Assembly (NCBI GenBank): GCA_023416895.1
Contig: JAEZGQ010000142.1
Location: forward strand, 1-21,258
DNA length: 21,258 bases
Source: Bacillota bacterium
GTDB taxonomy: Bacteria; Bacillota; Clostridia; Christensenellales; CAG-138
Direction: 5' to 3'
In this document: positions 6,855 through 13,735 of the stretch, piece after piece
How positions within the stretch are numbered: position 1 is the first letter of the stretch
How the letters are laid out: every line of letters begins with the position of its first letter
Notes under the pieces: generated by a model
What the model saw: only the letters and a program-made list of their open reading frames with translations
The model's database searches: none
Told to the model about the DNA's origin: nothing
Program-made: the position numbers and the translations under genes

Positions 6855-8116
6855 TGTTTAGAACAATCATTAACGCCTGGCGGGTAAAGGATATAAGGAC
6901 CCGGATGCTGTTCACACTGCTTTTGATCGTGGTGTACAGGTTCGGCTGCTTTATCCCCGTTCCCGGCGTTGACGCCACGCAGATTGCCGGCATGATTGAA
7001 CAGTACGACATGCTTGGGTTCTTGAACCTGCTGTCGGGCGGTTCGTTTGCGGACTTCACCATTTTCGCAATGGGCATTTCGCCCTACATCACCGGCCAGA
7101 TCATCATCCAGCTGCTTACCATCGCCATTCCGGCGCTCGAACGCCTCCAAAAGGAAGAAGATGGCAAGATCAAGCTCGAGAGGATCACAAGGTATGTGGG
7201 TATCGGCTTGGCGCTCGTGCAGAGCATCGGCATCGTTCTGAGCCTCGGCTCGGACGTTGTTAAGGATACGAGCTTCCTCACCTACGCGACCATCGGCCTC
7301 ACCTGTACGGCAGGTACGGCGCTTCTTGTGTGGATGGGTGAGCGCATCACGGAACGCGGCATCGGCAACGGCGTCTCCATGATCATCTTCCTGTCCATCT
7401 GCTCGCGCGTAATCCCCGTGATCAGCAGATTCGTGGAAGGCGTGTTCGTAACGAACACGTACAAGTGGTGGATCCTTCCTGCGCTGCTTGTCATCGTGGT
7501 ACTTCTGGTGGCCGGCGTTGTATTTGTGGATAAGGCGATCCGCCGCATCCCCGTGCAGTACGCCAAAAAGGTCGTGGGGCGCAAGCTCTACGGTGGCCAG
7601 AGCTCGCACATTCCCCTCAAGGTCAACGCTAACGGCGTTATGCCGCTGATTTTCGCACTCACCATCATCCAGTTCCCTGCGATGATCGTGCAGTTCCTGA
7701 AGCAGGATAGCGGCTTTGTTACCTTCTATGGCAAATATCTTGCTTCGGGCACGCCGGTGTACTATGTGGTGTACGCGCTGATGATTCTCGGATTCGCGTA
7801 TTTCTACTCCACCATCGCGTTCAACCCCATTGAGATCAGCAAGAACCTCCAGCAGAACGGCGGGTTCATCCCGGGCATTCGTCCGGGCAGGCCCACGAGC
7901 GATTACCTTGCCAAAAAGGTGAGCCGTCTCACGCTGTTCGGCGCGATCTTCCTGATGTTCCTCGCAATCGTTCCCGAACTGATCATGCACGGCTTCGGCC
8001 TAACGATGCTGTTCGGGCCCACGAGCATTTTGATTCTCGTGAACGTGGCGCTGGAGACGAGCTCGCAGCTTGAGTCCATGATGCTCATGCGTCATTACAA
8101 GGGCTTCTTGGGTTAA
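6854..8116 (+). CDS. secY: Preprotein translocase subunit SecY
   Basis: SecY is the membrane channel of the Sec system and exports or inserts proteins with SecE, SecG and SecA. The 420-residue product has the expected ten hydrophobic segments. Family motifs are visible: RFGCFIPVPGVDA in the first periplasmic region, MGISPYITGQIIIQLL (the motif next to the plug), the cytoplasmic loop RRIPVQYAKK, and NLQQNGGFIPGIRPGRPT before the last helices. It starts directly on the rplO stop and is followed 16 bases later by adk, the standard order in Bacillota. Confidence 0.98.
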   Translation: MFRTIINAWRVKDIRTRMLFTLLLIVVYRFGCFIPVPGVDATQIAGMIEQYDMLGFLNLLSGGSFADFTIFAMGISPYITGQIIIQLLTIAIPALERLQKEEDGKIKLERITRYVGIGLALVQSIGIVLSLGSDVVKDTSFLTYATIGLTCTAGTALLVWMGERITERGIGNGVSMIIFLSICSRVIPVISRFVEGVFVTNTYKWWILPALLVIVVLLVAGVVFVDKAIRRIPVQYAKKVVGRKLYGGQSSHIPLKVNANGVMPLIFALTIIQFPAMIVQFLKQDSGFVTFYGKYLASGTPVYYVVYALMILGFAYFYSTIAFNPIEISKNLQQNGGFIPGIRPGRPTSDYLAKKVSRLTLFGAIFLMFLAIVPELIMHGFGLTMLFGPTSILILVNVALETSSQLESMMLMRHYKGFLG

Positions 8117-8132
8117 ACGGAAAGGCGAATCG

Positions 8133-8759
8133 ATGAACGTTGTGCTTTTAGGCGCTCCCGGCGCCGGAAAAGGTACGCTGGCCTCGCAGATGTGCCAAGC
8201 CTACGGGCTTAGGCACATCTCCACGGGCGACATGCTTCGCGCGCACATGCGCGAGGCAACCGCGCTTGGCATACAGGCGCGCGCCTATGTGGACGCCGGC
8301 AAACTGGTGCCGGACGCGCTCATCATCGAAATGGTGCGCGAACGCCTCAATGAGCCGGACTGCCAAAAGGGCTGTCTGCTCGACGGGTTTCCGCGTACGG
8401 CGGCGCAGGCGGAAGCGCTTGCAGCCATCGCAAAGATCGACATGGTGCTCTACATCGACGTGGCCGTGGAAGCGCTTGTAAAGCGCATCAGCGGCAGGCG
8501 CGTGTGCGGGAAATGCGGCACGGTGTACCACACCTCCTGGCACGACCGGGAGGAATGTGCAAAGTGCGGCGAACCGCTCAGCATCCGTGACGACGACAAA
8601 CCTGAAACGGTGCTTCACCGCATCGAGGTTTACAACCAGAACACGGAGCCGCTCATCGGCTATTACAAGGAAAAGGGCCTTTTGAAGGCCGTAGACGGCA
8701 GCGGAACGCCTGAAGAGGTGTTCGAAGCCGTGAAAACCCTTGTGGAGAAACGCGTATGA
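8133..8759 (+). CDS. adk: Adenylate kinase (zinc-binding LID type)
   Basis: This enzyme interconverts ATP + AMP and 2 ADP in the cytoplasm and sets the adenylate balance. The 208-residue product begins MNVVLLGAPGAGKGT with the P-loop lysine at residue 13. AMP-site motifs follow (STGDMLRA and LLDGFPRTAAQAEAL). The LID has cysteines 125, 128, 142 and 145 in two CxxC pairs, the four-cysteine zinc site typical of Gram-positive adenylate kinases. The ATG at 8133 follows AAAGG. Its stop overlaps the map start (ATGA), so the two are probably coupled. Confidence 0.97.
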   Translation: MNVVLLGAPGAGKGTLASQMCQAYGLRHISTGDMLRAHMREATALGIQARAYVDAGKLVPDALIIEMVRERLNEPDCQKGCLLDGFPRTAAQAEALAAIAKIDMVLYIDVAVEALVKRISGRRVCGKCGTVYHTSWHDREECAKCGEPLSIRDDDKPETVLHRIEVYNQNTEPLIGYYKEKGLLKAVDGSGTPEEVFEAVKTLVEKRV

Positions 8760-9520
8760 CACTCACCATCAAGACGCCCGAGCAGATCGAAAAAATGCGC
8801 GCGGCAGGAAACGTTGTTGCGCAAACGCTCGAAATGCTCCACGACATGGTTCGCCCCGGCGTAACCACGGGCGAACTTGACAAGGCGGCCGACGCGTTCA
8901 TCCGCAGCAAAGGCGCAATTCCCTCGTTCCTCGGGTTCAGCGGGTACCCAAAAAGCATCTGTACCTCGGTAAACGCGCAGGTGGTACACGGCATCCCCGG
9001 AAGCTATGCTTTGAAGGATGGCGACATCGTGAGCGTGGACGTGGGCGCGGTGCTTAACGGCTGGCAGGGCGACGCGGCGCGAACCTTCTATGTGGGCTCA
9101 GTCGCGCCGGAGGTGCAAAAGCTTTGCGAGGTCACAAGGGAATGTTTCTTTGAGGGCATCAAGTTCGCAAAGCCAGGGTACCACATCGCGGATATTTCCG
9201 CGGCCATCGAAAAGCATGCCGTAAGCCACGGCTATAGCGTGGTGCGAGAGCTGACCGGCCACGGCATCGGAACACACATGCACGAACCCCCGAGCATCCC
9301 GAACTTCGTTGACCCGCGCGACGGCAGGGGCGTAAAGCTCGTAAAGGGCATGACGCTGGCCATCGAGCCCATGATCAACCTTGGGAAGCGCGATGTATGG
9401 ACGCTTGCGGACGGCTGGACAGTGGAGGCGCGCGACAAAAAGCCAAGCGCGCACTACGAAAACACCATTGCCGTAACCGATGGCGAACCGCTGGTGCTTA
9501 CACTCACTAGAGGATGCTAA
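8756..9520 (+). CDS. map: Methionine aminopeptidase, type I
   Basis: The enzyme removes the N-terminal methionine from new proteins. The 254-residue product has the pita-bread fold signature and all five metal ligands: Asp95 and Asp106 (VSVDVGAVLNGWQGDAART), His169 (GHGIGTHMHEPP), Glu204 (LAIEPMIN) and Glu235 (YENT). The substrate-loop histidine is in VVHGIPGSY. There is no N-terminal zinc-finger or SH3-binding extension, so it is the minimal type Ia form. It overlaps adk by four bases and its TAA overlaps the next ATG by one. Confidence 0.97.
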   Translation: MTLTIKTPEQIEKMRAAGNVVAQTLEMLHDMVRPGVTTGELDKAADAFIRSKGAIPSFLGFSGYPKSICTSVNAQVVHGIPGSYALKDGDIVSVDVGAVLNGWQGDAARTFYVGSVAPEVQKLCEVTRECFFEGIKFAKPGYHIADISAAIEKHAVSHGYSVVRELTGHGIGTHMHEPPSIPNFVDPRDGRGVKLVKGMTLAIEPMINLGKRDVWTLADGWTVEARDKKPSAHYENTIAVTDGEPLVLTLTRGC

Positions 9521-9813
9521 TGGAACATGATATAATAGGAATCGTAGCGGTTTCGCGCGCAGGAAGGGATAAGGGCAGGCGCTTTGCGGTGATTGGTATC
9601 GCGGACGAAAGCTGCGTATACGTGGTGGACGGTAAAACGCGCCGGCTTGAAAAGCCAAAAAAGAAAAAGCTCAGACACCTTTCCATGGAAAAGACGCGCA
9701 TACCGCTTGACGAAACGCTTTTAAGAGGCGACAGGGGCGCAGCGGATGCATTCATCCGAAAAGCGCTCGCGGCGCTTGCAACGAACCAATGCGATTGTAA
9801 TGAGGAGGGGTAG
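9520..9813 (+). CDS. KOW domain-containing RNA-binding protein (L14e/L19-like)
   Basis: This is a 97-residue basic protein of the kind regularly found between map and infA in Bacillota. Its N-terminal third reads as a KOW/SH3-like barrel (IIGIVAVSRAGRDKGRRFAVIG), as in archaeal-type L14e. A lysine-rich stretch (KPKKKKLRHLSMEK) and a helical tail follow. I prefer the ATG at 9520, which overlaps the map stop and has AGAGG six bases upstream; an ATG at 9514 is possible. Its ribosomal-cluster position suggests a role in ribosome assembly or translation, but the precise function is not known to me. Confidence 0.9.
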   Translation: MEHDIIGIVAVSRAGRDKGRRFAVIGIADESCVYVVDGKTRRLEKPKKKKLRHLSMEKTRIPLDETLLRGDRGAADAFIRKALAALATNQCDCNEEG

Positions 9814-9814
9814 C

Positions 9815-10036
9815 TTGTCTAAAACGGACGTCATCGAGGTTGAAGGCGTTGTGACCGACTCGTTCCCGAACGCGATGTTCGAGGTACAGTTGGAGAACGG
9901 GCATAAAATTCTTGCGCATATTTCCGGCAAGCTGCGCATGAACTTCATACGTATTTTGCCGGGCGACAAGGTGACAGTGGAACTGTCCCCCTATGATTTA
10001 CAGCGCGGCCGCATCACCTGGCGCGCGAAGAACTAA
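9815..10036 (+). CDS. infA: Translation initiation factor IF-1
   Basis: IF-1 blocks the 30S A site during initiation and strengthens IF-2 and IF-3. The 73-residue OB-fold protein starts at a TTG at 9815 (SKTDVIEVEGVVTDSFPNAM). Upstream in-frame ATGs would place the start inside the preceding gene and give an unfamiliar N-terminus. A strong GAGGAGGGG lies about 4 bases before the TTG. The core FEVQLENGHKILAHISGKLR and RGRITWRAKN are diagnostic. The rare start codon may hold down IF-1 levels, which is inference. Confidence 0.96.
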   Translation: MSKTDVIEVEGVVTDSFPNAMFEVQLENGHKILAHISGKLRMNFIRILPGDKVTVELSPYDLQRGRITWRAKN

Positions 10037-10054
10037 AACAGGAGGAAACTTGAA

Positions 10055-10168
10055 ATGAAAGTGAAACCCTCGGTCAAAGCCATTTGCGAAAAGTGCAAAA
10101 TCATCAGGCGCAAAGGCCGTGTCATGGTGATCTGCGAGAACCCCAAGCACAAGCAAAAGCAGGGCTAA
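10055..10168 (+). CDS. rpmJ: 50S ribosomal protein L36 (zinc-binding form)
   Basis: L36 is the smallest large-subunit protein. This 37-residue product begins MKVKPSVKAICEKCKIIRRK and has the zinc ligands Cys11, Cys14, Cys27 and His32, the classic C+ form. The ribosome binding site is AGGAGG. It ends with KQKQG and TAA, followed by the only large gap in the ribosomal cluster. The reading frame stays open for 69 codons past its stop (see findings). Confidence 0.97.
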   Translation: MKVKPSVKAICEKCKIIRRKGRVMVICENPKHKQKQG

Positions 10169-10451
10169 GGTGCGCTTGAGAAGTGGGAATATGACCAGTG
10201 GCGAGAGATTTTTTCGCCAGACACGGCAAATTTCCGCAGGAATACCGCTAAGTATTTCAAGGAAATGAAACGCAGTACGGCGGGAAAAAATCCGCCAATG
10301 GGCGTGTTACCATTTTCAAACGCAGCTTATCCCCCTTGCCTTTTGTCGGCAAAAACTTGCCGGTGCGGCTGCCGCTAGGGTATTGACCCGCGCGGAATCC
10401 GGTAAGCTAACATAGAATTGATAGAAATCATTACGGAGGTGTACACACGAT
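10169..10451 (+). other. 283-base rpmJ-rpsM gap with hairpins; possible alpha-operon leader
   Basis: No clear gene is present. Hairpins seen are: TGGCGA at 10199 with TCGCCA at 10214; GGCGG at 10279 with CCGCC at 10292; CGGCAA at 10347 with TTGCCG at 10357 (AAAC loop); and GCGG at 10365 with CCGC at 10372. TTGCC at 10336 could instead pair with GGCAA at 10348, which would exclude the third hairpin, so two alternative folds exist there. None is followed by a T-run. The position corresponds to the S4-binding alpha leader of E. coli, but similarity in sequence or fold has not been shown. Confidence 0.5.
10383..10413 (+). promoter_or_regulatory. Possible promoter before rpsM
   Basis: TTGACC at 10383-10388 (five of six consensus bases) is followed after 19 bases by TAACAT at 10408-10413. 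The spacing is longer than the ideal 17, so it is a weak call. TAGAAT at 10413 is a better -10 but then the spacing is 24. A start here would give the alpha operon its own short-leader transcript. Confidence 0.35.
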
Positions 10452-10820
10452 ATGGCACGTATTTCCGGCGTTGACTTGCCCAGAGAAAAGCGCGTTGAGA
10501 TTGGCCTTACATACATTTATGGCGTAGGCCGCAAAACCGCAAACGACATTCTCGCCGCAACCGGAATTTCGCCCGACACCCGCATTAGGGATCTGAGCGA
10601 GGTCGAGGTAAACAAACTCAGGGAGTACATCGACCACAACCTTAAGGTTGAGGGCGATTTGAGGCGTGAGGTTTCCTTGAACATCAAGCGCCTGATCGAA
10701 ATCGGCTGCTACCGCGGCGTCCGTCACCGCAAGGGCCTGCCCGTCCGCGGCCAGAGCACCAAGCAGAACGCCCGCACGCGCAAGGGTCCCAAGCGCACCG
10801 TCGGCGGCAGGAAGAAGTAA
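10452..10820 (+). CDS. rpsM: 30S ribosomal protein S13
   Basis: S13 lies in the 30S head, contacts the P-site tRNA and forms bridges to the large subunit. The 122-residue product has family length. It starts MARISGVDLPREKRVEIGLTYIYGVG (helix-two-turn-helix region) and ends in the basic tail RGQSTKQNARTRKGPKR that reaches the tRNA. The ribosome binding site GGAGGT lies 10 bases before the ATG at 10452. It opens the alpha group rpsM-rpsK-rpsD-rpoA-rplQ. Confidence 0.98.
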   Translation: MARISGVDLPREKRVEIGLTYIYGVGRKTANDILAATGISPDTRIRDLSEVEVNKLREYIDHNLKVEGDLRREVSLNIKRLIEIGCYRGVRHRKGLPVRGQSTKQNARTRKGPKRTVGGRKK

Positions 10821-10835
10821 GGAGGAAGCGTAACA

Positions 10836-11252
10836 ATGGCAAAAGCATCCGGATCCACCGGCAAGGTGAAAAAAACCGCAACGCGTAAGCGCCGTGAGAA
10901 AAAGAACATTGAGCGTGGCGCCGCGCACATTCGTTCCTCCTTCAATAACACCATGGTGACCATTACCGACGTGCAGGGCAACGCGCTTGCGTGGTCCTCT
11001 GCAGGCGGTCTCGGCTTCCGCGGTTCCAGGAAGAGCACCCCCTTCGCGGCGCAGATGGCTGCCGAAACGGCCGCCAAAGCCGCCATGGAGCATGGCCTTC
11101 GCACCGTTGAAGTGTACGTAAAGGGTCCCGGTTCCGGACGTGAAGCCGCCATCCGCGCGCTGCAGTCCGCCGGCCTCGAGGTCAACATGATCAAGGACGT
11201 GACGCCCATCCCGCACAACGGTTGCCGTCCGCCCAAGCGCAGAAGAGTTTAA
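10836..11252 (+). CDS. rpsK: 30S ribosomal protein S11
   Basis: S11 lines the mRNA exit region of the 30S platform near the Shine-Dalgarno helix. The 138-residue product is about nine residues longer than the usual 129 because of a Lys/Thr/Arg-rich start (KASGSTGKVKKTATRKRREKK). The core is typical: GAAHIRSSFNNTMVTITDVQG, LGFRGSRKSTPFAAQMAAE and the ending TPIPHNGCRPPKRRRV. The ATG at 10836 has AAGGAGG upstream. Confidence 0.98.
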   Translation: MAKASGSTGKVKKTATRKRREKKNIERGAAHIRSSFNNTMVTITDVQGNALAWSSAGGLGFRGSRKSTPFAAQMAAETAAKAAMEHGLRTVEVYVKGPGSGREAAIRALQSAGLEVNMIKDVTPIPHNGCRPPKRRRV

Positions 11253-11264
11253 GGAGGCACGAGA

Positions 11265-11894
11265 ATGGCCAGATATACCGATTCCGTTTGCAGGCAGTGC
11301 CGCCGCGAGGGCATGAAACTGTTCCTCAAGGGCGATCGTTGCTATAGCGCAAAATGCGCTGTCACCAAGCGTCACACCCCCCCGGGCCAGCATGGCCAGG
11401 CGAGGGCGAAGAAGATGTCCGAATACGGCATCCAGCTTCGTGAAAAGCAAAAATGCCGCCGCACCTACGGTGTATTGGAATCCCAGTTTAGGAAATACTA
11501 TACAATGGCAACCAATATGCGTGGCGTAACCGGCGAAAACATGCTTGGGCTTTTGGAGCGCAGGCTTGATAACGTCATCTACCGTCTTAACCTTGCGGGC
11601 AGCCGTCCTCAGGCGCGCCAGCTCGTAAATCACGGCCACTTCCGCGTGGACGGTAAGAAGGTGGACATCCCGTCGTATTTGGTGAAGCCCGGTCAGATCA
11701 TCACGGTGCGCGAGCGCAGCCGCGATATGGACTATCTCAAGGAACTGCGCGAGCAGGGTGCCGCCAAGCCCATCCCCAAGTGGCTCGATCTTGATGCCGC
11801 GAACCTGACGGGTAAGGTAGTGGCGCTGCCGCAGCGCGACGACATCGACCTTACCATCGAGGAGCACCTCATCATCGAGTTCTACTCCAGGTAA
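11265..11894 (+). CDS. rpsD: 30S ribosomal protein S4 (zinc-binding form)
   Basis: S4 starts 30S body assembly and binds the 16S five-way junction. The 209-residue product begins MARYTDSVCRQCRREGMKLF. Cysteines 9, 12, 26 and 31 form the zinc site of the C+ type. The S4 RNA-binding domain is seen in RRLDNVIYRLNLAGSRPQAR with LVNHGHFRVDGKKVDIPSYLV. In Bacillus subtilis rpsD is detached from this cluster; here it lies between rpsK and rpoA, as in most clostridia and in E. coli. Confidence 0.98.
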   Translation: MARYTDSVCRQCRREGMKLFLKGDRCYSAKCAVTKRHTPPGQHGQARAKKMSEYGIQLREKQKCRRTYGVLESQFRKYYTMATNMRGVTGENMLGLLERRLDNVIYRLNLAGSRPQARQLVNHGHFRVDGKKVDIPSYLVKPGQIITVRERSRDMDYLKELREQGAAKPIPKWLDLDAANLTGKVVALPQRDDIDLTIEEHLIIEFYSR

Positions 11895-11950
11895 TGCGAT
11901 ACGTTCGTGCCCTTATCGACTGACCAGAAATCAAGAGAGGGGATATGGAT

Positions 11951-12892
11951 ATGATAGAAATCGAAAGACCCAAGATCGAACGTGTGGAGATGACGGAGGA
12001 CTACGGCAAATTTGTGGTGGAACCGCTCGAAAGAGGCTTCGGCATTACTTTGGGCAATTCGCTGCGCCGCGTGCTGCTTTCGTCCCTTCCGGGCGTTGCG
12101 GTTTCGTCGGTCAAGATAGATGGCGTCCTGCATGAGTTTTCCACCATTGAGGGCGTGAAGGAAGACGTCACCGAAATTATCCTCAACCTCAAGGAGCTTT
12201 GCGTAAAGCTGCACGCTGAGGGCAGCAAGAAGGTCATCATCGACGCCAAGGGCGAATGCGAAATCAAGGCGGGGGATATCATCGGGGATGCGGATGTGGA
12301 GATCATCAATCCCGAGCTTCACATCGCAACGCTCGCAGCCAACGCCAAGCTTTACATGGAGATCGTTCTGGAGCACGGCCGTGGTTATGTGACCGCGGAG
12401 CGCAACAAGAAGCAGGATATGCCCATCGGGCAGATCGCGGTGGACTCCATTTACACGCCCATCCGCAAGGTGAACTTCCGCGTGGAGGATACCCGCGTCG
12501 GCCAGATCACCGACTACGACAAGCTTACGCTCGAAGTTTGGACGGACGGCAGCATTAAGCCCGACGAGGCGGTAAGCCTTGCGGCGAAGATCCTTTCCGA
12601 GCACCTGATGCTCTTCATCAACCTCACGGAGCACGTGCAGGGCGTGGAGATCATGGTGGAAAAGGAAGAGGACAAGAAAGAGAAAATCCTCGAGATGACC
12701 ATCGAGGAGCTGGATCTTTCCGTGCGTTCGTACAACTGCCTCAAGCGCGCAGGCATCAACACCGTCGAGGAGTTGGTCATGCGCAACGAGGAAGAGATGA
12801 TGAAGGTCCGCAACCTTGGGCGCAAGTCGCTCGAGGAGGTACAGCAGAAGCTGCTCGCGCTGGGCTTGTCATTGCGTCATAACGAAGACTAA
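11951..12892 (+). CDS. rpoA: DNA-directed RNA polymerase alpha subunit
   Basis: Alpha dimerises to start RNA polymerase assembly, and its C-terminal domain binds UP elements and activators. I chose the ATG at 11951 (MIEIERPKIERVEMTEDYGK, 313 residues) because it matches the family start and lies 8 bases after GAGAGGGG; an ATG two codons earlier at 11945 is too close to that site. The N-terminal dimer domain contains PLERGFGITLGNSLRRVLLS. A charged linker (VEKEEDKKEKI) leads to the C-terminal domain with LDLSVRSYNCLKRAGINTVEEL and RNLGRKSLEEV, the DNA-contacting helices. Confidence 0.98.
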   Translation: MIEIERPKIERVEMTEDYGKFVVEPLERGFGITLGNSLRRVLLSSLPGVAVSSVKIDGVLHEFSTIEGVKEDVTEIILNLKELCVKLHAEGSKKVIIDAKGECEIKAGDIIGDADVEIINPELHIATLAANAKLYMEIVLEHGRGYVTAERNKKQDMPIGQIAVDSIYTPIRKVNFRVEDTRVGQITDYDKLTLEVWTDGSIKPDEAVSLAAKILSEHLMLFINLTEHVQGVEIMVEKEEDKKEKILEMTIEELDLSVRSYNCLKRAGINTVEELVMRNEEEMMKVRNLGRKSLEEVQQKLLALGLSLRHNED

Positions 12893-12907
12893 TTAGGAGG
12901 AAGGAAC

Positions 12908-13399
12908 ATGCCAAACCGCAGGCTGAACAAAGCGACGGATCAGCGCGTTGCGATGCTTCGCAACATGACCACCGCTCTTCTTTGGAACGGTAAGATCATC
13001 ACGACCGAAACGCGCGCCAAAGAAGTCCGCCCCATTGCAGAAAAGCTCATCACCCTTGCCGTGAAAGAGCATAAAAACACCGTAACCGTGGAAAAGGAGA
13101 CCCGCAACGACAAGCAACAGGTCGTAAAAGTAACCAAAACCAACGACCTGCCCTCCAAGCTTGCCGCCCGCAGGCAGATCATGTCGTACCTCTATGACAT
13201 TCCTCTGGCCAAGCAGGACAAGGAATCCAAGTCCGAGTACAAAGAGCGCGAAAGGAAGAACCCCCACCCCGTGGTGGAAAAGCTCTTCACCGAAATCGCT
13301 CCCAAGTACGAAGGCCGCAACGGCGGTTACACCCGCATGCTTAAGCTCGGGCCGCGCCGTGGTGACGCCGCCGAAATGGTCGTGCTGGAGCTCGTCTAA
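12908..13399 (+). CDS. rplQ: 50S ribosomal protein L17 with internal insertions
   Basis: L17 lies next to the peptide exit tunnel. The N-terminal part (NRRLNKATDQRVAMLRNMTTALLWNG, TTETRAKEVRPIAEKLITLA) and the C-terminal ending (GGYTRMLKLGPRRGDAAEMVVLELV) are canonical. At 163 residues it is well above the roughly 120 of short Bacillota L17. The excess is two charged segments: about residues 54-80 (KEHKNTVTVEKETRNDKQQV and following) and about residues 99-120 (KQDKESKSEYKERERKNPHP). The RBS is AGGAGGAAGG. It is the last gene of the cluster, with a terminator 24 bases on. Confidence 0.97.
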   Translation: MPNRRLNKATDQRVAMLRNMTTALLWNGKIITTETRAKEVRPIAEKLITLAVKEHKNTVTVEKETRNDKQQVVKVTKTNDLPSKLAARRQIMSYLYDIPLAKQDKESKSEYKERERKNPHPVVEKLFTEIAPKYEGRNGGYTRMLKLGPRRGDAAEMVVLELV

Positions 13400-13423
13400 G
13401 CGCCGTATAAAGTTTATAACAAG

Positions 13424-13455
13424 AAAAACCGCCATGTTTGCATGACGGTTTTTTT
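13424..13455 (+). terminator. Rho-independent terminator after rplQ
   Basis: A 13-pair stem with one C/A mismatch (arms AAAAACCGCCATG and CATGACGGTTTTT, loop TTTG) is followed by more T residues. It begins 24 bases after the rplQ stop and would end the alpha-operon transcript. A near copy lies at 13652. Confidence 0.85.
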
Positions 13456-13458
13456 ATG

Positions 13459-13578
13459 TCACACAAGTGGCTTGCGCCACTTGTGTGAGGGTTGCAGGAA
13501 TCGCCTGTGCGTTCCGCACGGGCGGCAATTCCTGAGCGGAACGGCTTACGGTGTAAGCCGCTCCGCCGCCACCGCACA
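13459..13578 (+). repeat. Structured intergenic repeat, copy A
   Basis: The element starts with a perfect 13-bp stem (13459-13471 with 13476-13488, loop TTGC). It continues with a 71-base core, 13508-13578, that matches 16476-16546 with three differences. The core holds a long hairpin, 13536-13566 (GCGGA-A-CGGCTTA with TAAGCCG-C-TCCGC). GTTCCGC at 13511 can also pair with GCGGAAC at 13536, so two folds compete. It lies between the two terminator copies. No protein-coding signal is convincing. Confidence 0.8.
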
Positions 13579-13735
13579 TGTCGCTGGCGACGGTTGGAAG
13601 CCTCCGAGGGCTGCGGCCCCCGAACCCCCTAAGGGTATTTTTGTCAAACTGAAACCGCTATGTTTTGCATGACGGTTTTTTGTTATGTAAAAAGCGGATA
13701 TTCAGCGAATGTAATTTATAAAGCACCTGCCAGAA
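13579..13735. other. Non-coding remainder between repeat A and the DUF3888-like gene
   Basis: The stretch has a GC-rich block 13580-13635 with a small TCGC/GCGA hairpin and CCTCCGAGGG, then the second terminator copy (13652-13681), then an AT-rich tail. I see no gene in it. Confidence 0.6.
13652..13681 (+). terminator. Second copy of the rplQ terminator
   Basis: Arms AAACCGCTATG and CATGACGGTTT enclose loop TTTTG, with one C/A mismatch and one T/G wobble, followed by a T-run. Stem, loop and the flanking TTATGT match the 13424 terminator too closely to be independent. It may act as a backup terminator for readthrough. Confidence 0.7.

Noticed and set aside
10191..10268. 25-codon frame starting MTSGERFF in the rpmJ-rpsM gap
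   Set aside because: No proper ribosome binding site, very short, and it overlaps a hairpin; too weak to call a gene.
13406..13418. Palindrome TATAAAGTTTATA after rplQ
   Set aside because: Short AT-rich palindrome between the stop codon and the terminator; expected by chance and with no gene to control.
13442..13672. 76-codon frame across repeat copy A
   Set aside because: It lies in a repeat with hairpins and contains both terminator copies; similar peptides on the two repeat copies come from shared non-coding sequence.
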